From Melioribacteraceae bacterium (lineage in GTDB: Bacteria > Bacteroidota > Ignavibacteria > Ignavibacteriales > Melioribacteraceae), in the NCBI GenBank assembly GCA_024103215.1, contig JAGFIY010000053.1:1-64000 (forward strand): DNA of 64,000 nt, in the 5' to 3' direction. The position numbers were made by a program, and so were the translations under genes. Shown piece after piece: positions 46,792-55,464 of this stretch (the stretch's first letter is position 1; the number at the start of each line of letters is the position of its first letter). Under the pieces are notes generated by a model. It made no database searches. It was not told the origin of the DNA and was given only the letters and a program-made list of their open reading frames with translations.

Positions 46792-49135
46792 TATAGAGCC
46801 ATTGATCGATGGTCATTTTTAAGAAGTTTATATTTATCGGTTTTGCAATATAATCATTCATTCCGGCATCAAGACATCTTTCCCTGTCCTTCATACTCGA
46901 ATGAGCCGTAACTGCAATAATGGGAATTTCATTTATCGGGTCTTCTAAAGCTCTTATTCTCTTTGTTGCTTCTATCCCATCCATACCTTCCATTTCTATA
47001 TCCATTAGAATAAGATCAAATGGTTCTGACTTAACAGCTTCAATTGCAAGCTTTCCCGAAGATACTGCATCAACAGCATAGCCGGCGCCGGTTAGAAGTT
47101 TTTGTTCAACTTTTTGACTGATCGGATTATCTTCAACAAGAAGTAGCCGCTTCTTGCCTGATTTTGTATCTTTATCTGTCGCGGTAGTGCTTGAAAAAAT
47201 CTCTTCGGCTTTTTTAGAATATTTTTCTTCTATTTTATCAAAATTTTCTATTAAACTTTTTTCCGCTGCAATTCCCAATGTTGTTTTTGAATCTGATGAT
47301 TCTTCCCGACTATTTTCTTTTTTGATTTCAACTAATTTTTTCTCAATAATTTTCTCGGGTTCCTTTTTCTTACTTTTGTCAACAGGTTCAATCTTGATTG
47401 CGCTCTGTTTCGGTGAATCAACCAAATCTTTTATAAGTCCGAAAATTACCGAGAAAGATACCGTTGTACCTTCGTTTATTTTACTTTCTATCTCGATTGT
47501 TCCATCCATAAGATTTACGAATTCCTTACAGATCATAAGCCCCAATCCCACTCCGTTCTTAGGAACACCGTTTTCATTATTCTCTTTGTATTCGCCGAAA
47601 ATCATTTCTAATTTTTCTTTTGGAATACCACATCCGGAATCCTGTACAATTGTATTCAGTTGAATTGTATCTTCGGTTTTCTTTGCAGTAGCAACCTCAA
47701 CCGAGACTTCACCGGTTTCAGTGAACTTAATCGCGTTAGAAAGCAGGTTGATCAATACTTGTCTGTACTTCATTGCATCGCCGATTATCTTTACCGGGAT
47801 ATCTCCGGCGATGTTCACTGTAACCCCCAACCCCTTTTCTCTTGCTCTCTGTCCTATAATCGATACAGCTTTGTTGATCTCTTCGGTCAAGTCAAATTCA
47901 ATTTCGGAAAGATCCATTTTGCCGGCTTCGATATTTGAAATATCAAGAACGTTGTTGATTATATCCATCAACGAACCTGCTGCGGATTTGGCATTTACGG
48001 CATATTCTTTAAGTTCTTCGAGAGTTTCGAACTGACCGTCTTCAATTAGGCTTAATAATCCAAAAACAGAATTCATGGGAGTCCGAATCTCGTGACCCAT
48101 ATTAGCCAAGAACTGAGTTTTAATTTCACTTGATCGTAAAGCAGCAGCAGCTTCTTGTTCAATCCTATTATTTTCTTCTTTTAATTTTTCTATTTCCGCC
48201 TTACTTTCGTTTTCAAGTTTCACTTGCGACGTAATATCAGCTATCGAACCCTCGTAATAAATTTCTGCCCGTTTATCGTGATTTACTTTTCTTGCATTAA
48301 TTTTTACCGATATTTTTGTGCCATCCGGGCGAACAAGAAGCGACCTAAAATTTTTCACTCTCTCAGATTTATCAACTATCTTTTTCAAATCGCTCAAATC
48401 GGAACCGTTAGCAAAAACCTTTGAAGCATCGTTTAAGTTAATAACCTCATCAACATTTGAGTAACCGAGTAATTTAACCAATGATAAATTTGCATAGATA
48501 AATTTGGAATCGACACTTATTCTAAAAAAACCTTCGGCGGCATTGTTTACAAAATCATCAAAATGTAGATCATCCTTCTCACCTAATTCTTCAGTTTCCG
48601 GTTCTATTTGAATTTTACTTCCCAGTAAAATCGAGGCAATTATTGATAAAACACATAGTACTGATACGATCGAAATTGTCTCAATAAAATTTGTATGAGA
48701 AGTATAAACGCCGGGATTAACTATTTGCACGCCGATAATCGAAAGAATCAAATACATCACAACAATGATTTGGTTTATATAATGCCATCTAATTGATATC
48801 CCAACGAGAAACACATAAAATGCCAAGACATTTGAATTAACAGCAAACAAATTCGTGATTTTTGTTACAACAAAAAATGAAGAGGCGATTACCGTAAAAA
48901 GCAGAAAATGTAAAAGAAGATTTGTTTTGCTTTTGCCCGTGTTTGTATTTGAAAGGACTAAAATTATAAACGCAAACACAGTTAGCGATAATCTTGATAT
49001 ATAAACTTCGAAGGAATGAATTACAAGATTGCGAACTTCGAAAATTAACGCAAGCACCCCGGATATTGCCGTAAGAACTGCTATTAATTGAAGAACAGTT
49101 AAATTGATCTTCGCTTGATTTGAAAATTTGCTCAT
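46784..49135 (-). CDS. Hybrid sensor histidine kinase with receiver domain
   Basis: A 783-residue inner-membrane signalling protein. Residues 10-175 hold about six membrane helices. A PAS domain follows (about 190-305, 'NAAEGFFRISVDSKFIYAN'), then a coiled coil, then HisKA with the phospho-acceptor His348 in 'FLANMGHEIRTPMNSV'. The HATPase region (about 445-570) has 'NAIKFTETGEV', 'DSGCGIP' and 'GLGLMICKE'. A charged linker leads to a C-terminal receiver with Asp712 in 'DLILMDIEMEGMDG'. No HPt domain is present and no response regulator is adjacent, so the output partner is elsewhere. The large membrane domain has no recognised ligand site. Confidence 0.93.
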   Translation of the reverse strand: MSKFSNQAKINLTVLQLIAVLTAISGVLALIFEVRNLVIHSFEVYISRLSLTVFAFIILVLSNTNTGKSKTNLLLHFLLFTVIASSFFVVTKITNLFAVNSNVLAFYVFLVGISIRWHYINQIIVVMYLILSIIGVQIVNPGVYTSHTNFIETISIVSVLCVLSIIASILLGSKIQIEPETEELGEKDDLHFDDFVNNAAEGFFRISVDSKFIYANLSLVKLLGYSNVDEVINLNDASKVFANGSDLSDLKKIVDKSERVKNFRSLLVRPDGTKISVKINARKVNHDKRAEIYYEGSIADITSQVKLENESKAEIEKLKEENNRIEQEAAAALRSSEIKTQFLANMGHEIRTPMNSVFGLLSLIEDGQFETLEELKEYAVNAKSAAGSLMDIINNVLDISNIEAGKMDLSEIEFDLTEEINKAVSIIGQRAREKGLGVTVNIAGDIPVKIIGDAMKYRQVLINLLSNAIKFTETGEVSVEVATAKKTEDTIQLNTIVQDSGCGIPKEKLEMIFGEYKENNENGVPKNGVGLGLMICKEFVNLMDGTIEIESKINEGTTVSFSVIFGLIKDLVDSPKQSAIKIEPVDKSKKKEPEKIIEKKLVEIKKENSREESSDSKTTLGIAAEKSLIENFDKIEEKYSKKAEEIFSSTTATDKDTKSGKKRLLLVEDNPISQKVEQKLLTGAGYAVDAVSSGKLAIEAVKSEPFDLILMDIEMEGMDGIEATKRIRALEDPINEIPIIAVTAHSSMKDRERCLDAGMNDYIAKPININFLKMTIDQWLYRK

Positions 49136-49263
49136 TCTGAACTATTTCTCGGTATTAACGTGATAATATATAATTTAGTAAAAATAATATCGAATATTTT
49201 TACTAATTTTTTAATGTCGCAAACAAACTATTAACTTTTGACATGGAAATACAGTCTTAAAAT

Positions 49264-49872
49264 ATGATTGATTTTTTTTACACACTCGATAAAGAGCTTT
49301 TTTATTTTATCAATCACACACTTTCAAATCCAATTTTTGATAAAATTTTTCCCTATTTAACAGATGTTAAACATTGGTATCTCGTTTATATTATTTTCTG
49401 GCTAATTCTTATTATTAAAGGTGGAAGACTCGGAAGAATTACCGCAATGATGTCGCTCTTCTTAATAACCGCAAGTGATCAAATAAGCAGTTTTTTACTT
49501 AAGGATTGGATAGCAAGAATTCGACCGTGTAATGTTCTCCCGGATGTAAATATTCTAGTGTTCTGCAGCGGATCATATTCAATGCCATCCTCTCATGCTG
49601 TGAATAATTTTGCGGCAGCTGTTTTTCTTTCTAAATTGTTTCCAAAATATAAAATTCCGTTTTATACAATTGCCGTACTGATGGCATTCAGCCGCCCTTA
49701 TGTTGGTGTACACTATCCGGCTGACATAATAGTCGGAGCAGTTGTCGGTGCCGTTATTGGTTACATTTTCGCAATTCTCACACTCCGAATTGATGAATAT
49801 TTTTTAAGAATGAAATTGCCCGAACGAATAAAAATATTTCGTGGAAAGAGGAAAAAACAAAAACACAATTAG
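49264..49872 (+). CDS. PAP2-family membrane phosphatase
   Basis: A 202-residue integral membrane phosphatase with five to six helices. All three motifs of the PAP2 family are present: K-x6-R-P in 'KDWIARIRP', P-S-x-H in 'SMPSSHAVNN' and S-R-x5-H-x3-D in 'SRPYVGVHYPADI'. It most likely dephosphorylates undecaprenyl diphosphate or a phospholipid at the periplasmic face. It leads a plus-strand run: the AMP nucleosidase starts two bases after its stop codon, which suggests coupling even though the functions differ. Confidence 0.9.
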   Translation: MIDFFYTLDKELFYFINHTLSNPIFDKIFPYLTDVKHWYLVYIIFWLILIIKGGRLGRITAMMSLFLITASDQISSFLLKDWIARIRPCNVLPDVNILVFCSGSYSMPSSHAVNNFAAAVFLSKLFPKYKIPFYTIAVLMAFSRPYVGVHYPADIIVGAVVGAVIGYIFAILTLRIDEYFLRMKLPERIKIFRGKRKKQKHN

Positions 49873-49874
49873 AT

Positions 49875-50648
49875 ATGAAAACAAAATTAGATATTGCTAA
49901 AAACTGGCTGCCGCGCTATACCGGAGCGGAAATCGACCAGCTTGGAGATTATATTCTTCTTACAAATTTTGCAGATTACGTTGACAAATTTGCCGATAAG
50001 TTTGAGTGCGACATTACCGGTGAAGGAAGACCGATGCAGACAGCCACAAATAGCAAAGGACTTTCAATAATTAATTTTGGAATCGGTTCTGCAAATGCCG
50101 CAACAATCATGGATCTGCTGATAGCGCGCAACCCTAAGGGAACTTTGTTCTTGGGTAAATGCGGAGGATTGAAGAAATCAACCGATCTTGGTCACTTTAT
50201 TCTTCCTACTGCGGCAATCCGTGGAGAAGGAACGAGCAACGATTATGCCCCGGCTGAAGTGCCGGCGCTTCCTTCATTTAAGCTTCATAAGTTCGTTTCA
50301 AACAAAATTATAAAATATGTGAGTGAATACAGAACCGGCGTTATTTATACTACTAATCGGCGTGTGTGGGAGTGGGATAAAAAATTCAAGCAGTATTTGA
50401 AAAGCCTCGGCGCATTAGGGATTGACATGGAAACCGCAACAATTTTTATTGTCGGTTATGTAAATCAAATAGCTCACGGAGCTTTACTTCTTGTTTCTGA
50501 TCTACCGATGATTCCTGATGGAATAAAAACTCGAGAATCCGATAAACTTGTGACAAAAAAATTTGTAGATCTTCATCTGCAGATAGGAATTGAAGCAATG
50601 ACTGAAATTGGAGAGAAAGGCGAACAGATAAAGCATTTTACATATTAG
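49875..50648 (+). CDS. amn: AMP nucleosidase (short, Bacteroidota type)
   Basis: Cleaves AMP to adenine and ribose 5-phosphate. The 257-residue protein is a single phosphorylase-fold domain, without the N-terminal extension of the E. coli enzyme (about 484 residues). This is the compact form seen in Bacteroidota. Visible motifs are 'IINFGIGSANAATIMDLL', 'TLFLGKCGGLKKSTDLGHF', 'AAIRGEGTSNDYAPAEVPAL', and 'GIDMETATIFIVGYVNQIAH' with the ribose-binding M-E-T, then 'LLLVSDLPM'. Located two bases after the PAP2 gene. Confidence 0.9.
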   Translation: MKTKLDIAKNWLPRYTGAEIDQLGDYILLTNFADYVDKFADKFECDITGEGRPMQTATNSKGLSIINFGIGSANAATIMDLLIARNPKGTLFLGKCGGLKKSTDLGHFILPTAAIRGEGTSNDYAPAEVPALPSFKLHKFVSNKIIKYVSEYRTGVIYTTNRRVWEWDKKFKQYLKSLGALGIDMETATIFIVGYVNQIAHGALLLVSDLPMIPDGIKTRESDKLVTKKFVDLHLQIGIEAMTEIGEKGEQIKHFTY

Positions 50649-50657
50649 GAGAAAAAT

Positions 50658-51071
50658 ATGAGATATATATTTTTAATAATATTTAGCATTTCTTTGCAGG
50701 CTCAATCAAAAGCACAGATTGATGAAGCTAAAAATGTACTGAATAAATTGATTAAATATTCTTTGGAAAATAATTATGAACCTGCGGCAGAGCTAATTAT
50801 TTTTGATGCAATTGAGCAACCGACCGATAAACCAAGAACCTTTAATTGGAATAATCCTGAAGAACAAAAAGAAGTAATTCGTACTTGCAAAAAAATACGT
50901 GCTTTCATAAAGTTTGCAGACGATTATGAAATAGTAGATGCGGTTGAAATTCCCATCGTCGATTCTGAATTGGTGCTGGAATTGAAATTGTCAAGTGCAG
51001 GAAAAGAAACGGTTTTCAAATTTCTATTTGTGGAAGTAGATAATAAAATTTTACTTAAAGAAATTCTCTGA
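50658..51071 (+). CDS. Small exported protein of unknown function
   Basis: A 137-residue protein with a short signal peptide ('YIFLIIFSISLQAQ') and no further membrane segment. An AGGAG site precedes the ATG. The remainder is mixed alpha/beta, with an acidic helix ('QIDEAKNVLNKLIKYSLENN') and a C-terminal strand pair ('VFKFLFVEVDNKILLKEIL') resembling NTF2-like or DUF4878-type proteins. I do not recognise the family. It is the third gene of the PAP2-amn run, with a 9-base gap before and an 8-base gap after. Confidence 0.7.
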   Translation: MRYIFLIIFSISLQAQSKAQIDEAKNVLNKLIKYSLENNYEPAAELIIFDAIEQPTDKPRTFNWNNPEEQKEVIRTCKKIRAFIKFADDYEIVDAVEIPIVDSELVLELKLSSAGKETVFKFLFVEVDNKILLKEIL

Positions 51072-51079
51072 TCTTTTTT

Positions 51080-51511
51080 ATGAAAACTAATTTCAAAAAA
51101 CTCGATTTAATCTTTGCCGCATTGCTTTTAGGACAATTGATCTTTGCAGTGACTGCACTATACTTTGTTTCAAACAATCTCTTTGAAACCGGCATTCTCA
51201 ACTTCGAGAATGCTGTTATAATCGCAATGGTTTCTAATGCAGCATCGGTGCTCGGAGCAAGATTGTTAAACACATTGTTTCTTAAAAAAATGCGCGGTAG
51301 TGTCGATATTGGCAGAAAGATGCAGGTCTTTTCAACCAAGTCGATAATCATTCTTGCAATACTTGAATTCCAAAACATCATAAATATTGTGATGTATCTG
51401 TTTATATCCGAATATGTGTTCCTGCTGGTAGCAATATTAATTTTTATACTTCACTTTGTGTATAGACCAACTGAAGCTTTGTTTAGAAAAGAATCCGAGA
51501 TTAAATATTAA
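51080..51511 (+). CDS. Small integral membrane protein of unknown function
   Basis: A 143-residue inner-membrane protein with four predicted helices (starting 'KLDLIFAALLLGQLIFAVTA', then 'NAVIIAMVSNAASVLGARLL', 'KSIIILAILEFQNIINIVMY' and 'EYVFLLVAILIFILHFVYRP'). No catalytic motif is visible and I do not recognise the family. It follows the small exported protein by eight bases and ends the PAP2-amn-unknown-unknown run, 11 bases before the convergent TetR gene's stop codon. Confidence 0.72.
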   Translation: MKTNFKKLDLIFAALLLGQLIFAVTALYFVSNNLFETGILNFENAVIIAMVSNAASVLGARLLNTLFLKKMRGSVDIGRKMQVFSTKSIIILAILEFQNIINIVMYLFISEYVFLLVAILIFILHFVYRPTEALFRKESEIKY

Positions 51512-51522
51512 CACTTCTTAGC

Positions 51523-52107
51523 TCAAAGATTTTTTTTCGAGTACTTTTTAATCAGATATTTTTTCATTTTATTTCGAGGATAGCTTTCACCTTCAAGCAT
51601 AACGTGAAAGGCAATCCCGTCCAAAATTGCTCCGAATATTTTTGCTTCTTCTTTTGCATTCTTAACGCCAATTTCGCTGAATATTTTTTCCATGCTATTG
51701 AATATTCTCTCCAAAGAAGAGATGAATTCCGGTGAAATTAATTTTGCTGTCTCAGGTTGAAGAATAAAAGATGAATATAATCTCCAATAATCGCTGTTTG
51801 TTTCCATTGCATCGAAAGCTTCTTCAATAAGCTTTCGTAATTTCTTATACGGATCTTTTTCCGATTCAACATTTCTGGTCATATTCTCAAGTTCAATGAG
51901 AAGCATTTCCATCACTGAACGCGTCAAATCTTCCTTCGAAGAAAAATAGTTATAAAGAAGACCTTTACTGATTGAAGCCTCAATTGCAATATCGCTTATT
52001 GAGGTTTCCTGATATCCTTTAGCTGCAAAGACTTTTAGTGCGGAATTAAGAATATTTTGTCGCGATCTTTCCCGCATCTCCTGAAATTGTTTTTCTGTTC
52101 TCGGCAT
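51523..52107 (-). CDS. TetR-family transcriptional regulator
   Basis: A 194-residue repressor. The TetR helix-turn-helix covers about residues 10-60: 'RQNILNSALKVFAAKGYQET' followed by 'SISDIAIEASISKGLLYNYF' and 'SSKEDL', all canonical. The C-terminal ligand domain contains 'DAMETNSDYWRLYSSFILQP', typical of lipid-responsive or efflux regulators of this family. It is divergent from the LolA-like ABC operon. Two related 18-bp operator-like sites in the 133-base gap place it as the likely repressor of both its own gene and the operon. Confidence 0.93.
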   Translation of the reverse strand: MPRTEKQFQEMRERSRQNILNSALKVFAAKGYQETSISDIAIEASISKGLLYNYFSSKEDLTRSVMEMLLIELENMTRNVESEKDPYKKLRKLIEEAFDAMETNSDYWRLYSSFILQPETAKLISPEFISSLERIFNSMEKIFSEIGVKNAKEEAKIFGAILDGIAFHVMLEGESYPRNKMKKYLIKKYSKKNL

Positions 52108-52114
52108 TGTTTAT

Positions 52115-52132
52115 TGAATAATTGTTCAGTCA
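52115..52132 (-). promoter_or_regulatory. Predicted TetR operator at the tetR promoter
   Basis: Read on the minus strand, TGACTGAACAATTATTCA, an 18-base imperfect inverted repeat. It is identical at 14 of 18 positions to the site at 52211-52228 in the same orientation relative to its promoter. It begins two bases after the tetR -10 box and ends eight bases before the tetR start codon. Confidence 0.65.
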
Positions 52133-52134
52133 TA

Positions 52135-52163
52135 ATAATATTCTTTATTCGGAAAATTATCAA
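52135..52163 (-). promoter_or_regulatory. Predicted tetR promoter
   Basis: Minus strand: -35 TTGATA (52158-52163), a 17-base spacer and -10 TATTAT (52135-52140). A transcript would begin within the operator at 52115-52132, so bound repressor would block it. Confidence 0.6.
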
Positions 52164-52181
52164 GCACCAAATTATTTTTGC

Positions 52182-52210
52182 TTGACAAAGTGTTAAAAGA
52201 AATATATTTT
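52182..52210 (+). promoter_or_regulatory. Predicted promoter of the LolA-like ABC operon
   Basis: A perfect -35 TTGACA (52182-52187), a 17-base spacer and -10 TATTTT (52205-52210); a second -10 option is TATATT at 52203-52208. The segment from 52205 also reads TATTTTTG, matching the TAnnTTTG element used by Bacteroidota. The operator at 52211 follows directly. Confidence 0.6.
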
Positions 52211-52228
52211 TGATTGAACGTTTAGTCA
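52211..52228 (+). promoter_or_regulatory. Predicted TetR operator at the ABC operon promoter
   Basis: TGATTGAACGTTTAGTCA, an 18-base near-palindrome (TGAYTRAAC/GTTYARTCA) centred between 52219 and 52220. It directly abuts the -10 box, with the start codon of the first operon gene 12 bases downstream. Typical in shape for TetR/AcrR-family operators. Confidence 0.7.
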
Positions 52229-52240
52229 TTTATAAGGTTT

Positions 52241-52984
52241 TTGAAATTGAAAAAAATATTATTGCTTCTGTTCGTCTTACACAACTTTATCTTCCCCCAA
52301 TCAGCTGGAGAAATAGTTAAAAAAGCCAACGATAAGATGCTGGGAAAAACGAGTCAAGGAATTATAAGGATGACAATCGTTCGTCCCGATTGGTCGCGTG
52401 AGATAACTATGAAAAGCTGGTCTAAAGGAAACGATTACTACTTGCTTTTGGTAATGAAACCGGCAAGAGAGAAAGGACAAGTATTCCTGAAAAGAAAAAA
52501 CGAGATGTGGAATTATATTCCATCGATCAACCGGTTGGTTAAAATTCCGCCATCTATGATGATGCAGTCCTGGATGGGTTCGGATTTTACTAACGATGAT
52601 CTTTTAAAAGAATCATCAATTGTGCAAGATTATAATCATAAAATTATCGGGGAGGAAGAAATCGAGGGTTATGATTGTTATAAAATTGAACTGCTGCCGA
52701 AACCCGAGGCTCCTGTTGTTTGGGGTAAAATTATTTCTTGGATTACAAAAGAGGAATTTATGATTATGAAAAGTGAATATTTCGATGAAGATCATTATTT
52801 GGTAAACACTCAAAAGGGAAGCGATGTGAAATTATTTGGGGACAGACTACTTCCAGCAAAAATGACAATGGTACCGGCAGACAAACCGGAGAACTCGACG
52901 ATTTTAGAATTTCTGGAACTTGAGTTTGATAAACAAATCAACGAAGATTTCTTCTCTCAACAGAATATGAAAAGATTAAGATAA
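52241..52984 (+). CDS. LolA-like periplasmic carrier ('outer membrane lipoprotein-sorting protein')
   Basis: A 247-residue exported protein with a signal peptide (ends 'NFIFPQ'). The rest matches the LolA-like fold used to carry hydrophobic cargo: 'GIIRMTIVRPDWSREITMKS' strands, the family's signature 'PPSMMMQSWMGSDFTNDDLL', and 'IEGYDCYKIELLPK'. These relatives usually sit beside RND/MMPL or ABC exporters, not with true lipoprotein sorting. The start is TTG at 52241, just after the predicted operator; no ATG precedes the signal peptide. It is the first gene of a five-gene operon with two FtsX permeases, an ATPase and an outer-membrane barrel. Confidence 0.88.
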   Translation: MKLKKILLLLFVLHNFIFPQSAGEIVKKANDKMLGKTSQGIIRMTIVRPDWSREITMKSWSKGNDYYLLLVMKPAREKGQVFLKRKNEMWNYIPSINRLVKIPPSMMMQSWMGSDFTNDDLLKESSIVQDYNHKIIGEEEIEGYDCYKIELLPKPEAPVVWGKIISWITKEEFMIMKSEYFDEDHYLVNTQKGSDVKLFGDRLLPAKMTMVPADKPENSTILEFLELEFDKQINEDFFSQQNMKRLR

Positions 52985-52988
52985 AATT

Positions 52989-54212
52989 TTGGGCAAACTA
53001 TTTAAAATATCGTGGCGCAATCTTTGGCGAAACAATCGCAGAACTATTCTAACAATGACATCAGTTTATCTTGCCGTTGTCTTTGCCCTTTTTATGCGAT
53101 CTATGCAATTTGGAAGTTACGATAATATGATTGAGAATTCAGTAAAACTATCAACCGGCCATATCCAAATACATAAGAATGGTTACTGGAATGACAAATC
53201 GATAAACAATACTTTCGCAAACGATGAAAGTATAATGAAAAAAATAAATTCAATTGAGGAAGTCACAACAACAGTTCCTCGATTAGAATCTTTCGCTCTC
53301 GCATCTTCCGGAAATTTTACAAAGGGTACGCTCGTTATCGGGATAAATCCTTCGCTCGAGAATAAACTTAATGAACTTGCTGATAAAATAATTTCTGGAG
53401 AGTATTTATCTGAAAATGACGGCAGTGCAGTCGTTGCGGAAAAACTTGCCGAATATCTTCATGTAACAGTTGGCGATACTATTATTCTTCTAGGACAAGG
53501 TTACCATGGAATTACTGCTGCGGGAGCTTATCATATAAAGGGTATATTAAAAATGCCGGTTCCCGAAATGAATAAACAATTGGTTTATTTGAGTCTTCCG
53601 GAAACACAATATCTTTACGCAACTGGCGATATGGTCACTTCTTATTCAATTATTCTTTCTTCAAACGACTATCTGGATGATTCAATAGAAAAACTTAAGA
53701 GTTTTCTTGACGAAAAAGAATATGAGGTTATGCCTTGGCAGACAATGAACAGAGAAATGGTTCAGGCTATTGAAGGCGATAATGCGGGCGGAATAATAAT
53801 GCTTGCGATTTTATATCTTATTATCGGCTTCGGAATTTTCGGTACAGTGATGATGATGACCATCGAGAGGAAAAAAGAATTTGCAGTTCTTGTTGCAATA
53901 GGAATGCAGAGATCTAAACTCGCGTGGATTGTATTTCTTGAGTCTTTGATAATTAGTTCAATCAGTGTTATAATAGGAATAATTCTTTCGATACCTCTCC
54001 TTTACTATCTCCATTTAAATCCCATCCCGCTTTCAGGGGATCTGGCGAAAACACTTGAACAGTTTGGAGTTGAGGCTATACTTCCTTTTTCGATAGATAG
54101 TTACTTTTTCTTCGAGCAGGCGGCAATAGTTTTTGTTTTATCAGTTTTAGCAGCACTTTACCCGATTTTTGTAATAAACAAATTTACTGTCATAAAATCT
54201 CTGCGAGATTAG
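52989..54212 (+). CDS. FtsX/LolE-type ABC transporter permease
   Basis: A 407-residue permease with the MacB/LolCE layout: one N-terminal helix after 'KISWRNLWRNNRRTILTMTS', a periplasmic domain (about 45-270), then three helices in the FtsX domain ('GIIMLAILYLIIGFGIFGTV', 'SLIISSISVIIGIILSIPLL', 'AAIVFVLSVLAALYPIFVIN'). The R-N-L-W-R-N start marks the ABC permease group of this family. It begins with TTG at 52989, four bases after the LolA-like stop codon; the conserved N-terminus leaves no room for a later ATG. Pairs with the next permease. Confidence 0.92.
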   Translation: MGKLFKISWRNLWRNNRRTILTMTSVYLAVVFALFMRSMQFGSYDNMIENSVKLSTGHIQIHKNGYWNDKSINNTFANDESIMKKINSIEEVTTTVPRLESFALASSGNFTKGTLVIGINPSLENKLNELADKIISGEYLSENDGSAVVAEKLAEYLHVTVGDTIILLGQGYHGITAAGAYHIKGILKMPVPEMNKQLVYLSLPETQYLYATGDMVTSYSIILSSNDYLDDSIEKLKSFLDEKEYEVMPWQTMNREMVQAIEGDNAGGIIMLAILYLIIGFGIFGTVMMMTIERKKEFAVLVAIGMQRSKLAWIVFLESLIISSISVIIGIILSIPLLYYLHLNPIPLSGDLAKTLEQFGVEAILPFSIDSYFFFEQAAIVFVLSVLAALYPIFVINKFTVIKSLRD

Positions 54213-54213
54213 T

Positions 54214-55452
54214 ATGCTAAGCCGAATCGCTTGGAAAAATATCTGGAGAAATAAATTACGAAGTGGAATAATTATTACTTCCATTTCACTGGGACTTTTC
54301 GGAGGAGTTTTTGCGATTGCCTTCATGAACGGGATGGCAAATCAAATGATAAACGACTTAATAAATTTGGAACTCGCAAATATTCAGCTTCACAATCCGC
54401 AGTTTTTGCTGAACGACGAGACAATTTACACAATCGAAAATCCCGAAAAGAAAATAGAAAGAATTAAGAAAATTGAACAAGTAAAATCGGTTTCATCAAG
54501 AACCGTAAGAATGGGAATGGCAAGTTCATCTTCAACTGGAAAGGGAGTGAGAATTAATGGTATTAATCCCGAGATTGAGAAACAAACAACAGAGCTTTCC
54601 GATAAAATTATAGAAGGTTCCTTCTTAGAAGATGAAAGAAAAAACCAAATAGTAGTTGGAGAAAAGCTTGTAAAAGAACTTAAACTAAAGCTAAACTCTA
54701 AGGTTATCTTAACTCTTCAGACGATTGATAACAATATAACCTATGCAGCTTTTAGAATCACCGGAATTTTCAAAACACAAAACACAATGTTCGACGAAAG
54801 CAATGTTTTCGTAAGAGATAAAGAGCTCAAGGAAATAGTTCATCTCCGCGAAAATCGAACAAACGAAATAGTAGTTGCATTATCGGATAATGATTTTACA
54901 AAACAAGTAAAATCAAAACTTATAAATGAGTTTGAAAAAGAAATACATAACGAAAAACTTATCGTGAGAACCTGGGACGAAATCAATCCTTCAGTAAAGA
55001 TGATACAGCAAATGAGTCTTCAGTTCTCCTTCATATTTGTTATAATAATTTTGGTTGCACTAAGTTTTGGGATAACCAACACAATGCTGATGGTTGTGAT
55101 GGAAAGAGTAAGAGAACTTGGGATGCTTATGGCTGTGGGAATGAATAAAATTAAACTTGCTGGAATGATTTTTTTCGAAACACTTTATCTTTCCCTTACG
55201 GGGGCTTTTGCCGGAATGATAATTAGTGTCGGAGCTATTTCAATTGCTGCAAAGACAGGTATCGACCTTTCCCCTATCGCCGAAGGATTTAATGCTTACG
55301 GTTACAGTTCTATTATCTATCCAGAGATCGACACGGCATTTTATTTCTATGTGATGTTTTTTGTTGTAATAACGGCATTTCTTGCATCAGTTTATCCCGC
55401 AAGAAAAGCTCTTAAATTTAATCCAGCTGAAGCAGTAAGAACAGAAGCTTAA
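54214..55452 (+). CDS. FtsX/LolC-type ABC transporter permease
   Basis: A 412-residue permease paralogous to the preceding one: 'RIAWKNIWRNKLRSGIIITS' at the start, a periplasmic domain, then an FtsX domain with 'GITNTMLMVVMERVRELGML' and 'FVVITAFLASVYPARKAL'. The E-R-x-R-E-x-G-x-x-x-A-x-G coupling segment that contacts the ATPase is present ('RVRELGMLMAVGMNKIKL'). The two different permeases probably form a heterodimer, as in LolCDE. Located one base after its partner's stop codon. Confidence 0.93.
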   Translation: MLSRIAWKNIWRNKLRSGIIITSISLGLFGGVFAIAFMNGMANQMINDLINLELANIQLHNPQFLLNDETIYTIENPEKKIERIKKIEQVKSVSSRTVRMGMASSSSTGKGVRINGINPEIEKQTTELSDKIIEGSFLEDERKNQIVVGEKLVKELKLKLNSKVILTLQTIDNNITYAAFRITGIFKTQNTMFDESNVFVRDKELKEIVHLRENRTNEIVVALSDNDFTKQVKSKLINEFEKEIHNEKLIVRTWDEINPSVKMIQQMSLQFSFIFVIIILVALSFGITNTMLMVVMERVRELGMLMAVGMNKIKLAGMIFFETLYLSLTGAFAGMIISVGAISIAAKTGIDLSPIAEGFNAYGYSSIIYPEIDTAFYFYVMFFVVITAFLASVYPARKALKFNPAEAVRTEA

Positions 55453-55464
55453 GAGAGAGTTGAT

